From assembly GCA_036971475.1 (NCBI GenBank), contig JBAIZL010000006.1, positions 1,226,001 through 1,290,000 of the forward strand: a stretch of 64,000 nt of DNA, given 5' to 3'. Shown here one piece after another: positions 35,437 to 46,382 of this stretch (position 1 is its first letter; every line of letters starts with the position of its first letter). The notes beneath the pieces were generated by a model. The model did not search any database. It had not been told where the DNA came from and saw only the letters and a list, made by a program, of their open reading frames with translations. The translations under genes and the position numbers were made by a program. The stretch comes from Prosapia bicincta. Its lineage: Eukaryota; Arthropoda; Insecta; Hemiptera; Cercopidae.

Positions 35437-35799
35437 TTACTTCGCAGTTGCCTGGGTCCGCAGAGCAGCCCCAGGACTAGACATCGTGCTCAACTCTACA
35501 GCCACTTCACTGGTTTCTGCAGTCGGCAGCTTGACAGCCGCCCCCGCACCCCCAGTGATGGTTGCCGTTGACACATCTGCTACAGACTCACGGTTTGCCG
35601 TCTCATTAGCTCCCCCTGTCTGTGCAGTCTCAAAATCAATTCTGTTACTTACTTGGTCCATTAACATCCCACGAGTATGGGGGAAATAACAGTCGACCAG
35701 AGCAGAGTCCCCACTGCCCTGGCAAGACAACATACAATGAGGTTTTGTCTGGTTCCTCAAGGGGATCTTGTGCGACTGGATTTTATACCCTGCAGCCAT
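35437..35799 (-). pseudogene. LINE 1 ORF1 fragment
   Basis: A 120-residue frame rich in Ala, Thr and Ser (GGAGAAVKLPTAETSEVAVE) directly precedes ORF2, as ORF1 does in this class. No zinc knuckle is visible in the surviving frame. 35800-36252 is GC-rich 5' sequence of the element without a long frame. Confidence 0.45.
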
Positions 35800-36252
35800 T
35801 CATCCTTCGGCACGATGCCTTCCACCTTGGATTGGGTATTCAGTCACTGACCCTGAAGCACACCCCAAGTTCAGGACATTATTAACTGTTGCTCATGGAG
35901 CGAACAGCCTGCTTTACTCTCTTTTTTTACAACTGTGTCGTTAGGGTAGTTTCCCGCCCATACTTCACTGTCGCATTGCCCTTGGTTCACCCGGGAGGTG
36001 AGAGTAGCACTGTGAGGACTTAATTCCCAACTACCCCAGTCTCCCCAGTCAGAGCAGTTATTTCTACCACACCCAACCGGTTGACTGACGAGGAGGAATA
36101 ATTCCTCACCTTTGAACCATTGCCTTGGTCCAGGCCTGCATATTCAGAAACCTTCCGGAATCCTTATTCACAGGTAACCTACATTTCTGTAGGCCATCCC
36201 ACTATCCGCCACCTGTGGACCCGCCCGGTTGCTCAGGCCAGCTAGCCGGGTA

Positions 36253-36547
36253 TTATTTACATACATTAATTTCATTCAAAAAAAATAATTCATTGTAATG
36301 AAACAAATGTGGTTTTTACTGATTAAAAATGAGTTTTAGGATTTGTTGAATGATATCGTCTATTAGTAAGATATATAAAAGGCAGTGTCTAGATCGAGAG
36401 ACATTGGATTTCCTTTATGATAGTTGAAATCTCAGTTTAGCTTTTGTTGAGTACCTTCAACTGATCGGAGAAAAATAAATAAATGAACAGTGTTAAACTC
36501 ATTAACAATTTTATTCACTGCATTCATGTATGACTACACTGAACACG

Positions 36548-36583
<36 letters not shown>

Positions 36584-37330
36584 CGTGCGTGTGTGTGTGT
36601 TGTGTGTGTGTGTGTGTGTGTGGTGTGTGTGACATAAAACGGCATATGTGTATTGCAATTTCCTAAATATGACATACAACAATTTCCGGAACATAGAATC
36701 GATTTCCTCTCAAGGAAAAAAATTTAAAATAGTAAAATAGGTTACGCAATATGTGAACCAAGGAAAAAAAGAGTAGTCAAAGAGCTTACATTAGATTCCA
36801 AGGAATCTGATAAAATAAATAACTTTACAATGTAGATAATTTTGTTATATTAACTTTGGTAATAACACCTCACTTTCGTCGGTACTTTGAAAAGAAATCA
36901 GCCACATATTTCCCAAGAAATAACCACATGGAATCCACGAAAAAGTAACATTGTGTTTCAATGGGCCGGGTAGATATGAAGCTGTTGTTTTTCAATGTCC
37001 TATTGTGATAAAATATCTAACGAAGTGTATACAAAATAGAAATGTTTTTATTTTATAGCTGTATTCCTGTACTAACCTGTTAAAACATTGGTGTTAAATT
37101 GGAATTAGAATAACTATTGGAATGGGTTGTGCAATTGTTAATAATTAAATTACTTAATAATAATGCATATTAATTAATATCCGATTTCAAAGTCAGAGAG
37201 AAATAAAAACAAAATACAAAATTTAATAAAATAACTTTGACTGCTGAAGGAAACAAACCTGCTGCACAAAATGCACATTTATAAACACATTCTTTACGTA
37301 TTTTCCCTTACATTCATGGAAGTATGTCAT
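36253..37330. other. AT-rich spacer between the two LINEs, with (GT)n
   Basis: Contains a (GT)n microsatellite at 36554-36632 and nothing else recognisable. Confidence 0.5.
36554..36632. repeat. (GT)n microsatellite, interrupted
   Basis: GT repeats with GC and TT interruptions. Confidence 0.95.
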
Positions 37331-40300
37331 AGTATTCTTACTTGTACTTCTTAGTCCAGGCGTCCAGCTCTAGGTGTAGCCGATAGCCCGATGTCCACTA
37401 TATATTCGGAACGCCAAACTCCACAGCCCTCTGTTCAGGAGGAAGTCCTGCCACTTCTCCAGTTCAACCCTCATGTGGTCCCTCGCCGGGATGGGGTAGG
37501 TGCAATCCCGAAGAATGTGCTCGATGGTTTCGTCTTGCTCCTCATCACAAAGAGCGCACAAAGGTGATTCAGCAAGGTTAAACCGGTATAAATAAGCTTC
37601 CGTGACCAGATGTCCCGTCCTGGCTCTTGCCGCAAATGTCGCGACTTGACGTTTGATGCCTGTAATTGTCGGCCGACGCAGGTTTGTTTTGCAAATGGAA
37701 CAGGTGTCGTCCAGTCGCTTCAGCTTCCCATCGGGCAGCCCAGGCGTCTCTAAAGTACTTTTTCCCGGCGTTTTTACAGTGCAGTAGGGAGTGCTGCTCC
37801 TTATTTGTGGGCTTCATTCTAGAAGCTTGTTTTGCTATTGCATCCGCTTCCTCGTTGCCCGGAATGCCGACATGGGCAGGGATCCATTGAAGGCAGATTT
37901 CGTTTCCGTCACAATTGATCTTTTTTATCAACCTCCTGATTTCTGCTATACGGAATGAATATGGTCCAGTGGAGGGCTGAGCCAGCGACTGTAGAGCTGA
38001 CTTAGAGTCTGAAAGGATGCATATCTTTGACTTGGCCATCATCCCCAGACAGCCCGACAATGCGGCGTTAATATCGAGCAGCTCTGCATCTATTCTTGAG
38101 CTGGAGTTCGCTGGGATGAAAAATCTATCTCCATTCGACTCGTTGTAGTATCCTGCTCCAGAAATGCCTAGTTCTTTATCCAGGGATCCGTCGGTAAAAA
38201 TTTTTATGTATCCGTCGTACTGGGTTCGAATCATTTCAAGAGTCTCCGCTTTCAGCAGTTCTCTGTGGTCTCCCTTGTTTCAGCCATGAGGTAGTTGCAG
38301 ATTTGTAATCATTTCAGGCCAGTCATTTGGAGGTTCCTCATAGAACGTGGGGATTTGTTCAGGGGTGGTGTATCCCGGCATCAATTCCATCAGTGAATTG
38401 ATTTTGTGGCAGAAAGATTGTTTTACATGGCACTTTGTATTGAGTATAACACCCAGAGGGTAACTTGGGCCTCTAGCAGCTGTAGTTAGAAACTTCGACC
38501 ATATTTGACTGTCTATAAAGACAGGAATGGGTTCTATATCCAGCTCCGTCTCCATGGCTGCCACAGGAGTCGTTCTTGTACATCCCAAACATAGTCGAAT
38601 GGCGGCCGCTTGGATCGCTTCGATCTTCTTTAGATGCGTTTTTGCAGCAGATCCCCAGACTTCGCAGGCGTACATTGTTTTAGATCTTATGTAAGTTTGG
38701 TAGAACATTCTTAAGGTTGGCGTATCGGCTCCCCAGTTACGACTTGCAACCGCTTTTAGAGCATTAAGTCTAGAAGAGCAGCTCTCTTTGACATAGTTCA
38801 TGTGACTACCCCAGCGAAGTTTAGGGTCCATAACAACTCCCAGTAATTTTGGGTTTTTGTTAAATCTCAGTGCCTTTCCGTTGATAGTTAGCTCGGGGAT
38901 GAAGGTGGCTTGATTGTTGCGCCTGGTGAATAACGTGCACTCGGTTTTATCCACTGACATTGAGAGCGACCATTTGGAGCACCAATTTGACAGTGCATCT
39001 AGAGCCTCTTGCATCCTGAGGGAAGCCTCCACCCCGTTGGAAGACGTCACCCAAATGGTCTCGTCGTCCACGAAGGTCATGCTGCGAACCTCCCTGGGGA
39101 AATCCTTGGCCATGTCATGCAATGCTATATTGAATAGTAACGGGCAAATTATTCCGCCCTGAGGAATTCCGTTCTCCATGCGAAACGATGAGGAATCTGC
39201 CCCGTTGACTGAGACTACCACAAGCCGGTCGCACAAAACGTTTTTTATGAATTTAAGCATTTTACCCTTAATGCCGAGCTTCATGCATTGAAGTACAATG
39301 GATTTGTGGGGGATTTTATCAAATGCAGCTTCAAAGTCCACCATCACCGCTACAGTGCAATGCTTGCGTTCGAAACCTTTGTATATTTCACTCATGAAGT
39401 ATAGTAACGCATCTGTGGTGCTCCTGTGATGTCGAAAGCCGAATTGTGTATCAGCTAGCATGTTCCCAGACTCCAATCTCCATGACAACCTCTTACAAAC
39501 GATGTGTTCCATTAGTTTGCCTAGGCATGATGTTAGAGCTATTGGACGATACGAAGCGATCCTCAATTTATCTTTCCCTGGCTTAGGAAACGATATGACT
39601 TTGCTAGTCCTCCTATTCTGAGGGATCTCGCCCGAATCCCAAATGGAGTTGAACGTGCTTAACATTAGCTCTTTCATCCTTCCCGAGCAGTGAGTTAACA
39701 TTTCATTATGGATGTCGTCATCTCCTGGAGCTGCGCTTTTCAAGTCGGCTAAGCAGTACTCCAATTTTGACATGAGGATGGCCTTGTCATCCAGGTCATC
39801 ACAGTAACATAGAAGATCTGACCGGCACGTTAACATTTGCTCGTGTGGAGTGAGGCGCTTCGGCCAAGGGATTTTGTGCCCAGACCTTGCAGAATAGAAT
39901 CTTCCGAACTCCTCAGCCTTCTGGACATCATCAGTCAACAACTCACCGCCCGTATTCGTGATTGCAGCAACCTTCCGCAAGGATTCGCCATTTATTGCTC
40001 TAAATCACTTCCAGACTGTACTGGACGGTGTATTTACATTCATGGATCCAACGAAGCTCCTCCATGATCTTCTTTTTGCTGAAATGATTGCTTTCCGAAG
40101 AAGGGCGTTGCATCTATTATATGTTACCCAGCTGTCCGAAGATTTTAATTTTTTCCATTTTTTCCTGGCCATGATGCGGTTTTTCCGAAGAGTTTCAATT
40201 TCTTTGCACCACCATGTATTCATTTTTTTATTTGAGTCATTTCCCGATTTGGTTGGGATAGCTTGTTTTGCTGCTGTTATTATAGCAGATTGCAAATAAG

Positions 40301-41566
40301 ATGCGCTTCGCTCGTTGACTTCGCTCAGCTCCTCTGTTGTCTTTTTAAAGAGTTCCCAATTCGCTTTGGATAACCGAAACCCGCTATGGACCACCGACCG
40401 ATTTGGATTCAAGGTCCTGCCGACGTCAATCTCGAAAAACACATTAAAGTGGTCACTCCCCAGGTCATCGCCGACCCTCCAGTTTGAAATATTTTTCCGG
40501 AGAAGCGGGGAAGCTATAGACAGGTCCAGGGTGCTTAATGTGTTCGTAGATGCCGATTGGAATGTGGGTATATATGGCTTATTGATTAAGATCTGGCTGT
40601 TATTTAATAACCACCTGTAAAGCATTGGCCCGTTCCTGTTACAAGGACCTTTGTTCCAGCTGCCATGCTTGCTGTTAAAATCGCCAACCCACAGCACGTT
40701 CCTGTCATCGCAGGCCAGTCTGTCCAGGTCCTCTTCATGTACCCTTTGATCCAGTATGTACACGTTGAAAAGTGAGAAGCTGAGGTCATTGTTAACTTGG
40801 AGGTTGTATTTTCCAAACTCTAAACAATCATTCCTAAAGACTTCTTCGCCTTTTACAGTTATTGAATTATGGATAAGCGTTACTAGCCCTCCACCTCCTC
40901 GGTCAATCCTGGGGACGTTGAACAATTGGTATTCTCTAAAAGAGGGTGGTACTTGCTGTCTTCCGGCAGGGATGCTTCCTGGATGCATACTATTTTAGCT
41001 TTTTCTTCTTTCATGGCCTTCTTCAGTTCATCGACCTTCAGCCTTAAACTTCTGGCATTCCAGTGCATGACTACGAGCTTACTGTTGCTTTCCTCCACCA
41101 ATGCTCCACTCTGTTTCACCGTCTTTTGTTTGCTGCGATCATGAAAGGTGGTTCCAATTGATATGTGCCCATCTTTCCTTCTAGCTTTCCTCTTGGCTTC
41201 ACATAGTAATCTATATGCGAAGGTCCTAGTTAGGCACCAAAGTTCTAGTCTTTTTTGAGATCCCTTCCCTCTCCGTCTCATTATTAGATTTTTGTCAATA
41301 TTGTAAAATCGGCGTATTGAGTCAATACTTTGTCGTTGCGTTTTCCAAAACAACACTTTAAGTCTATTTGGATGGTCTTGCTTAGCCGCCTGCAAAGCAC
41401 GTCGGATGTCCTGAGAAGGACAGAAAGAGAGGCTATGTTGCATGCTAGTGGGGCTTTTTTGAGGAAAGCTAATGCTGGCGTTCGGTTCACTGTGACAATT
41501 GCTCATTTCGCACAAAATACACAGCTATCCAGGGGCAGGACGAGGACCAACCAGCTCACCCCCTAA
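37330..41566 (-). mobile_element. Non-LTR retrotransposon 2 (I-type LINE)
   Basis: A GC-enriched 4.2-kb block with endonuclease, RT, RNase H and Cys/His tail on the minus strand. It is unrelated at the sequence level to LINE 1 although in the same orientation. A diverged 3' fragment of the same family is at 61590-61925. It has several inactivating changes. Confidence 0.85.
37370..41515 (-). pseudogene. LINE 2 polyprotein, broken
   Basis: 41515-40883 holds a basic leader and the endonuclease start (KLVVMHWNARSLRLKVDELK, IVCIQEASLP). After a frameshift near 40930 comes DFNSKHGSWNKG, TLDLSIASP and GSDHFNVFFE. A TGA stop after STVWK (about 40005) splits endonuclease from RT. RT (39980-38280) is intact: AAPGDDDIHNEML, YRPIALTSCLGKLMEHIV, VDFEAAFDKI, NGIPQGGIICPLLF and FVDD at 39063-39074 in place of the usual F/Y-A-DD. 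A second TGA at 38280 precedes RNase H (FTDGSLDKELGISGAGYY, LSDSKSALQSL, WIPAHVGIPGNEEADAIAK). A frameshift near 37660 precedes CALCDEEQDETIEHILRDC. Confidence 0.85.
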
Positions 41567-42668
41567 AGATTTGTGTTTAGATTTAAAATTTCAATTTAAT
41601 TCATGGTGACCAATTGAGATGTGGTTATTGTGGAATATAATAGTTCCGAGTATCTCGAATTCGTAATACCTGCAGGAGTATTTAACATTTTCAGTTAATT
41701 TAGTGAAGTTAGTTAGGACTTAGTTATTCAATAACTACTTATGTTTTTAATAAATTTGTTGAGCACTAAAACTTTCAACTAAATAAAACCCACTAACCAC
41801 AATACAATATAGTTACTTATTTTTGTGTCTTTTATTTTGTAGGGACAATTGAAGAAAGTTTTATTTAATTCCCCAAAAGCGTAAAATGTTTTATAAATAA
41901 ATTAATACAAGAAACATCATAAAATAACATTATTTGACCAGACAATGGATTACATGGAATATTAGTAAGACTAAGACCCTATTTGCCCTATTTATGTTCC
42001 TTTTTTTGGGAATGATATAGTTACAACTTTACCAGTGATACAAATATTTTTAAAAAAGAAGACTGATGGCTACAGGTCTGGATTGTATAAGTTGAACATC
42101 TATGAGACCTGCACAAGTTAAGAAGTAAGTTTACGCTATATTTTAATAGTTATATCTACAAATTGATCTATAGTTCCATAAATACGAACTACTCTTCCTA
42201 AGATTTTTCAATATTTTTCTTTAAATTTAGCTAAGAATTTGAATTTTAGCTGTTTTCATGGGTATTATATTAGAATTCATACTCTACCTAATACTATGGA
42301 TTTCATCGTTACATAATGATTTCTTCTAGAAGACACTCAATGAATACAATTGTATAGTTAATTTTTTTTGCATCCTATTGTTAAATTCCTATTAGCCCAC
42401 ACTCTACAGATGTATATCTTTTACAAATGTTCAATGGTTAATAAAATCTGTTTTATTCATCCAATCAAGTTCAAATACATTTCTTTTAACCTATATTGGA
42501 TATAATTGATGTTAATACAGATTTTTCAGATAAGTATTCAATAATTATAAAAATTTGGGAGACTATCAGGATTTGAACTATGAATCTTCACAATAAAAAT
42601 ATTGAAAAGAACCCCAATACCACAAAAATAATCAAAAATAACAAATAAAACAAGTTACTTAAGATTAA
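41567..42668. other. AT-rich sequence, nothing recognised
   Basis: No coding or repeat signature between LINE 2 and the PLE. Confidence 0.35.
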
Positions 42669-42713
42669 ACCCTTATGTACATTTCGATGACCATGTCGTC
42701 ATCATCAGAGGGT
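42669..42713 (-). ncRNA. Hammerhead ribozyme-like motif at the PLE 3' end
   Basis: Reading the minus strand: stem I ACCCT, core CTGATGA, stem II around TGAC-GACATG-GTCA, GAAA, self-complementary stem III ATGTACAT, cleavable A at 42674, stem I AGGGT. Five stem I pairs and both core blocks are perfect. GATGAC/GTCATC could pair further and compete with the core. It is physically attached to a recognisable PLE. Confidence 0.65.
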
Positions 42714-43069
42714 CTTGTTACAAAACACAATCTAGCACACAAGAAGTTACAAACTAGAATGATGGTTATTGTTCGATTTTCGGATTCACTGTGCTGTGGG
42801 AATGTTTTGTTTGTCTTGGGGTTAATTTTATCTATTAGGTTGAATAATTTATCGTGTTTTTGATTTTATTTGTATTTGTTCGCTTATGATATTATTTTTA
42901 TGTTTATAAATTTGTAGTTGTTCCCAGATTGACATTTTGAGGCCTTTTTGTACTTTTTTTTATTAGATGTATGTTTTCTAATGTGGGGAATGTATGTTTT
43001 TTTTTTTGATGGCGTGTGTAGCTAAGTTTGAGTTGTAAATGTGAGGTTTGATGTATGCATTGAGGTGTT

Positions 43070-43150
43070 TTTGATATCTGTCTTTGATTTTTTTTTTGCC
43101 CTATGTATATTCTGTTACAGTCTGGGCATTCAATTATATATATTCCGTTA
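43070..43150 (-). pseudogene. PLE GIY-YIG endonuclease fragment
   Basis: The minus strand encodes NNGIYIIECPDCNRIYIGQK, containing both the GIY and YIG blocks and the C-x2-C pair typical of the canonical PLE nuclease. Downstream YQKHLNAYIKPHIYNSNLAT follows after a short insert. Frames are broken by T-runs. Confidence 0.75.
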
Positions 43151-43375
43151 TTAAGTGTGGGTCATATTTTTTCCGGTTGGTTTATTTTATTGATTGTTTC
43201 CTGTGTTTTTGTAAGCTATGTTAATATAATTGTTTTTTTAGTATTGTAGTTATTCCTTTTATGTTGTATCCTGTGTATGTGAATGTGGCCCATTTTGATG
43301 TTGTTTGTAGTTCGATTTTAGGGTGTTTTAATTTATTTAATATTTTTAATTCCAATTTATCTATAGTTTTTTATT

Positions 43376-43832
43376 CTATCCAATTTTTTGGGCTATTTGA
43401 TATATTGTTTGTTTTTCTTTGGCGTTTTCTTCATTTTTTAAAGGTAGTTTTAGCATTCTGTATAAGAGTGAGTAGTAAGCAGTAATTTTATGTTGTGGGG
43501 GATGGTTAGAGTATTGTATTAATGGTTTGTGTGGGTTTCCTAAAAATTGAGTATTCAATGTTACTTGTATTTCTGGTTATTGTTAGGTCTAGATAGCTTA
43601 TTTTATTGTATATTTCTTCCTCCATGGTGAATTTTATGTTAGGGTGTAAGTTGTTGATTTCATTCAGGATGATTTTATTATTTATTACTTTATTTTGTGA
43701 TATGTATAATCCATCATCAATATATCGTATCCAATGTCCGTTGGGGTCATGCGTTTTTATGGTTTGTGTGATTAATACGTCAAGGTTTTGGGGGTAAATG
43801 TCTGATATTATACTTGAGAGGGATGATCCCAT
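43376..43832 (-). pseudogene. PLE reverse transcriptase fragment
   Basis: The first frame reads MGSSLSSIISDIYPQNLD, then WIRYIDDGLYISQNK (the YIDD metal-binding motif) and KISYLDLTITRN ... YSIFRKPTQT. These match the 'MGSPLSPxxADI', 'RYVDD' and 'FLDxxIxR..... IYRKPT' blocks of PLE RTs. A frameshift near 43530 leads to NPHKPLIQYSNHPPQHKITA, the conserved thumb 'SxHPxxHK' region. The palm start is missing because of decay and the nested insertion. Confidence 0.75.
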
Positions 43833-43989
43833 TGCTAAGCCATCTATTTGTTTATATATCTTATTATTAAATAGGAAATAATTTTGGTTTAGTATAGTCT
43901 TTAGGCATTTTGTAATTTCACAAAAGTAAAAGTTAAAATAGTGAACTCAAAACCACACAAAAAATTAGTTTTTAATATATACACACACA

Positions 43990-44035
43990 CAACTAACTAG
44001 TTTCAGCGATGTTGTCGCCTTCCTCAGTACTTGGC
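43990..44035 (-). ncRNA. Hammerhead-like motif, left arm
   Basis: Minus strand: CTGAGGA, A, GGCGA-CAACA-TCGCT, GAAA, ACTAGT. Core, stem II and self-complementary stem III are intact, but the stem I closing bases no longer pair. Confidence 0.5.
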
Positions 44036-44064
44036 TACTACTGAGCCAGCACTAGTAGTAGCCA

Positions 44065-44105
44065 AGCATTGAGGAAGGCGACATCGTCACCGAAACTAGT
44101 TTGTT
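44065..44105 (+). ncRNA. Hammerhead-like motif, right arm
   Basis: Plus strand: stem I AGCA, core TTGAGGA (first base changed from C), A, GGCGAC-AT-C-GTCACC, GAAA, ACTAGT, cleavable T, TGTT with one G-T pair. Faces the left-arm copy head to head. Confidence 0.5.
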
Positions 44106-45058
44106 GTGTGTGTGTATATTAAAAACTAATTTTTTCGTGAGATTTTGAGTTTACTATTTTGACTTTTACCTTTTGTGAATAGTTCTCACTAGCTAAGCTC
44201 TAATTAACTAAATTTGTAATTTGTTTTGTGTATTTAGGGTTGGTTTTAAGATCAGATAATTTGTTTTTTATTATTTATTATTTGTGATATTTTATAGGCA
44301 GGTGCATTTTTTAAATTTATTAGAAGTCTTATAGGATTGTTTACTGTATATATTTTGATGAGGGCAATCATTTTAGGGGGCTTTGATTGTGTATTGGTAA
44401 GGTTTTTTTTGGCTGAATAAATTGTTATTATTTTGCTAATTGTATAATTTTGTTATGGTATTTGTTAGTGGGGTCTTTGTTTAATTCTATGCAATTAATA
44501 GATTTTATGAATTCTTCTGTTATATTCTGTTTTCAATATGCTTTTATCTGCTTTTGTTGCAGTTATTTCATTTTTGAATAGTTTTTGTTTCAATTTGTTT
44601 ATTTGTGTTGTGATTTTCTTTTATGATTTTTTGTTGATGATTTTGTTGATTTCGTGTGATGCTGTGTTTCTAATGTTATCTTGGTTTTAATAATTTATAA
44701 GGTTTTTTGCCAGCTCTGTTTCAACTCTGAGGTTTTCTATTGTGCTTTGTAATTATGGTTCGATGTTGGTTTTCGTGCTATTTTCGAATATCTTTATTTT
44801 TCCTTTGGTAAAATTCGTTTTTGTAAGGTTTATAAAGCTGGGGTGGAATTTATGGTTTGTTATGTTATTGTCTATGTTATTTTGTTTTTCTATTAGTTTG
44901 TTATGTTTAGATTCTATTTTTTGTTTTTTAATTGAAGTAAATTTCTTTCATTTTTTTTGAGTTTTGATATATTTATAATGCCATTGGTTTGGTTTAAGTA
45001 TGCTAGCCAATTCTAAGTGGGTTTTGAAGAATGTTTTTCTTGTGTATAGAAATTTAAT

Positions 45059-45313
45059 TTAGTGTTTTATCCATAAAGTTTCTGCTTGTTTAGCAGTTTT
45101 TTGTGCAGAACCGGTTTGGTTTTTTATTATTATTTGGGCATATTTTGGTGTTATTTTGTTTTTTATGCATTGATTATTATAGTATACGTTATGGTTAATA
45201 TTTATGATTTGTTTCCTGAATTTTTCAAAATTGTTTAATAGTTTGGTTGCTTGTTTACCTTGTTGAGCGATATCCATATTTTTAACTTTGCAATATTGTT
45301 TTCTTGTATTCAC
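45059..45313 (-). pseudogene. PLE N-terminal region
   Basis: An 84-residue frame with basic helical sequence (QGKQATKLLNNFEKFRKQII) and CIKNKITPKYAQIIIKNQTG, the 'ITPKF' pattern ahead of PLE RT domains. Same orientation as the RT 1.2 kb downstream. Confidence 0.55.
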
Positions 45314-45381
45314 TTATCACTTTCACTATATGTACTTAAACAATACCAAGTAAGATTCTTGTTTAAGTACATATAGTGAGA

Positions 45382-45489
<108 letters not shown>

Positions 45490-45574
45490 AATATATAAAT
45501 ATAAAATACGCTTTCTTGTTTAATAATTTAAAACAACACAGGTTATTCAAATACAAGAATATTTATTATTTTAT

Positions 45575-45618
45575 ATCCAAAGCTTTTCGTGGCAAACAGT
45601 ACCAACATCATCAGGAAT
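45575..45618 (-). ncRNA. Hammerhead-like motif, left arm of 45530 palindrome
   Basis: Minus strand: ATTC, CTGATGA, T, GTTGG...CCA-C (one A lost from stem II), GAAA, AAGCTT, T, GGAT. Otherwise the same as the right arm. Confidence 0.5.
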
Positions 45619-45646
45619 GAAAATTACAATAATTATTGTAATTTTC

Positions 45647-45691
45647 ATTCCTGATGATGTTGGTACTGTTTGCCAACGAAAAGCTTTGGAT
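45647..45691 (+). ncRNA. Hammerhead-like motif, right arm of 45530 palindrome
   Basis: Plus strand: stem I ATTC, core CTGATGA, extra T, stem II GTTGG/CCAAC (5 perfect pairs), GAAA, stem III AAGCTT (self-complementary), cleavable T at 45687, stem I GGAT with one G-T pair. All conserved bases present. Confidence 0.6.
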
Positions 45692-45805
45692 ATAAATAAT
45701 AAATATTCTTGTATTTGAATAACCTGTGTTGTTTTAAAAAATATATATATATATATATATATATTATGAGGGGTAAAAATAAAATGAATATTGAAATAAC
45801 AAAAT

Positions 45806-45811
45806 TTTATT
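45806..45811 (-). promoter_or_regulatory. Possible poly(A) signal for the short Gasp-like isoform
   Basis: AATAAA on the minus strand, about 185 nt after the stop of the exon at 45995. Such words are frequent in this AT-rich sequence, so this is suggestive only. Confidence 0.3.
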
Positions 45812-45994
45812 AAATTAAATTACATTACAGTTTGTGTTTATGGCTATACAGAGATAGTGCCCTGAAATTAAATTTAATGTTCAGCGCTGTTTGATTTAAA
45901 TATATACACAACATTTTAACACTTTGGCTAAACTCACTGATTTAAAATTGCGAGAAAATCGTCCCACATCGTGCATTTGGCACTGTTCACATTT

Positions 45995-46055
45995 TCACTT
46001 CCTGAAGCCAAGTTTTTTGAGAGTTTTCAGATCTAGGTCTCCGTAATAGTCTTCA
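45995..46055 (-). CDS. Gasp: Gasp-like chitin-binding protein, alternative terminal exon a (short)
   Basis: Acceptor TTTTTCAG. With the TG left by the exon at 57171 it completes Cys and reads EDYYGDLDLKTLKKLGFRK then TGA. The ending EDYYGDLDLK(A/T)LKKLGF is the standard C-terminus of insect Gasp (CPAP3-C). The intron back to the chitin-binding exon is 11.1 kb and repeat-filled. The alternative exon at 53851 begins with the same ten-residue block, so use is mutually exclusive and probably set by splice or poly(A) choice. Confidence 0.85.
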
Positions 46056-46233
46056 CTGAAAAATTTAAACAAATATTTTTAAAATATGACAATAACATGA
46101 GCATGAGTGTACTTGTATATATTAATATGAAGTTGCTCAACTTTGTGATGTAGCTTTCCATTGGCAAAATTAAATTTATTTAAAACTTGGAGTTTTTGAG
46201 TTGTGCATTGTGAGGCTTTTCTATTATTAAAAT

Positions 46234-46382
46234 TTTAGTAATAACTTGGCAAAAACAAACACTACTTACTGATTTTTCCACCAGATGCTTATCGCACTAG
46301 GCCATTGAATAATGTGTTGACCTAGTGTGAAACACATCTGCTGAAAAAATCAGTAAGTAGTGGTTTTTTGCCAAGTTATACA
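46234..46382. repeat. Palindrome family C, longest copy
   Basis: The arms ATAACTTGGCAAAAACAAAC...TACTTACTGATTTTT invert around CCAGATG...CATCTGCTG. The right half contains TTGACCTAGTGTGAAACACA, the same sequence that follows the PLE at 16610 (CTGATCTAGTGTGAAATGCG), linking the family to PLE 3' ends. Confidence 0.8.

Larger units (their letters stand above)
31740..36252 (-). mobile_element. Non-LTR retrotransposon 1 (AP endonuclease-RT-RNase H LINE)
   Basis: A GC-rich 4.5-kb block in an AT-rich region. It contains an ORF1 remnant, endonuclease, RT with YADD, RNase H and a Cys/His tail, in that order on the minus strand. The 5' edge is near GGCTAGCTGGCCTGAGCAAC at about 36240; the 3' edge lies beyond the last frame at about 31740, ahead of a T-rich plus-strand tract. 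RNase H plus APE suggests the I/LOA/R1 group; exact clade not resolved. It is near full length but disabled. Confidence 0.85.
43945..44150. repeat. Palindromic element nested in the PLE
   Basis: The arms (AAAAATTAGTTTTTAATATA plus CA-repeat and AACTAGTTTC) invert around a 30-bp centre. Near-duplicate flanks GTAAAAGTTAAAATAGTGAA and its inverse suggest the element extends a little further. It interrupts the PLE coding region, so it inserted later. Confidence 0.8.
42669..45313 (-). mobile_element. Penelope-like element with RT, GIY-YIG and 3' hammerhead
   Basis: Minus strand, in order: N-terminal helical region (45313-45059), decayed middle, RT fragment with YIDD (43832-43506), its C-terminal part (43558-43376), GIY-YIG nuclease (about 43145-43081), a long C-terminal remnant, and the hammerhead-like motif at 42713-42669. 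Domain order is diagnostic of PLEs. A palindromic element (43945-44150) is inserted within it. The whole has many frame breaks. Confidence 0.8.
45530..45736. repeat. Palindrome with two head-to-head hammerhead-like motifs
   Basis: The arms from AAACAACACAGGTTATTCAA to its inverse are about 95 bp with centre AATTATTGTAATT. Both arms carry the CTGATGA...GAAA motif. Flanked on both sides by (TA)n. Confidence 0.85.
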
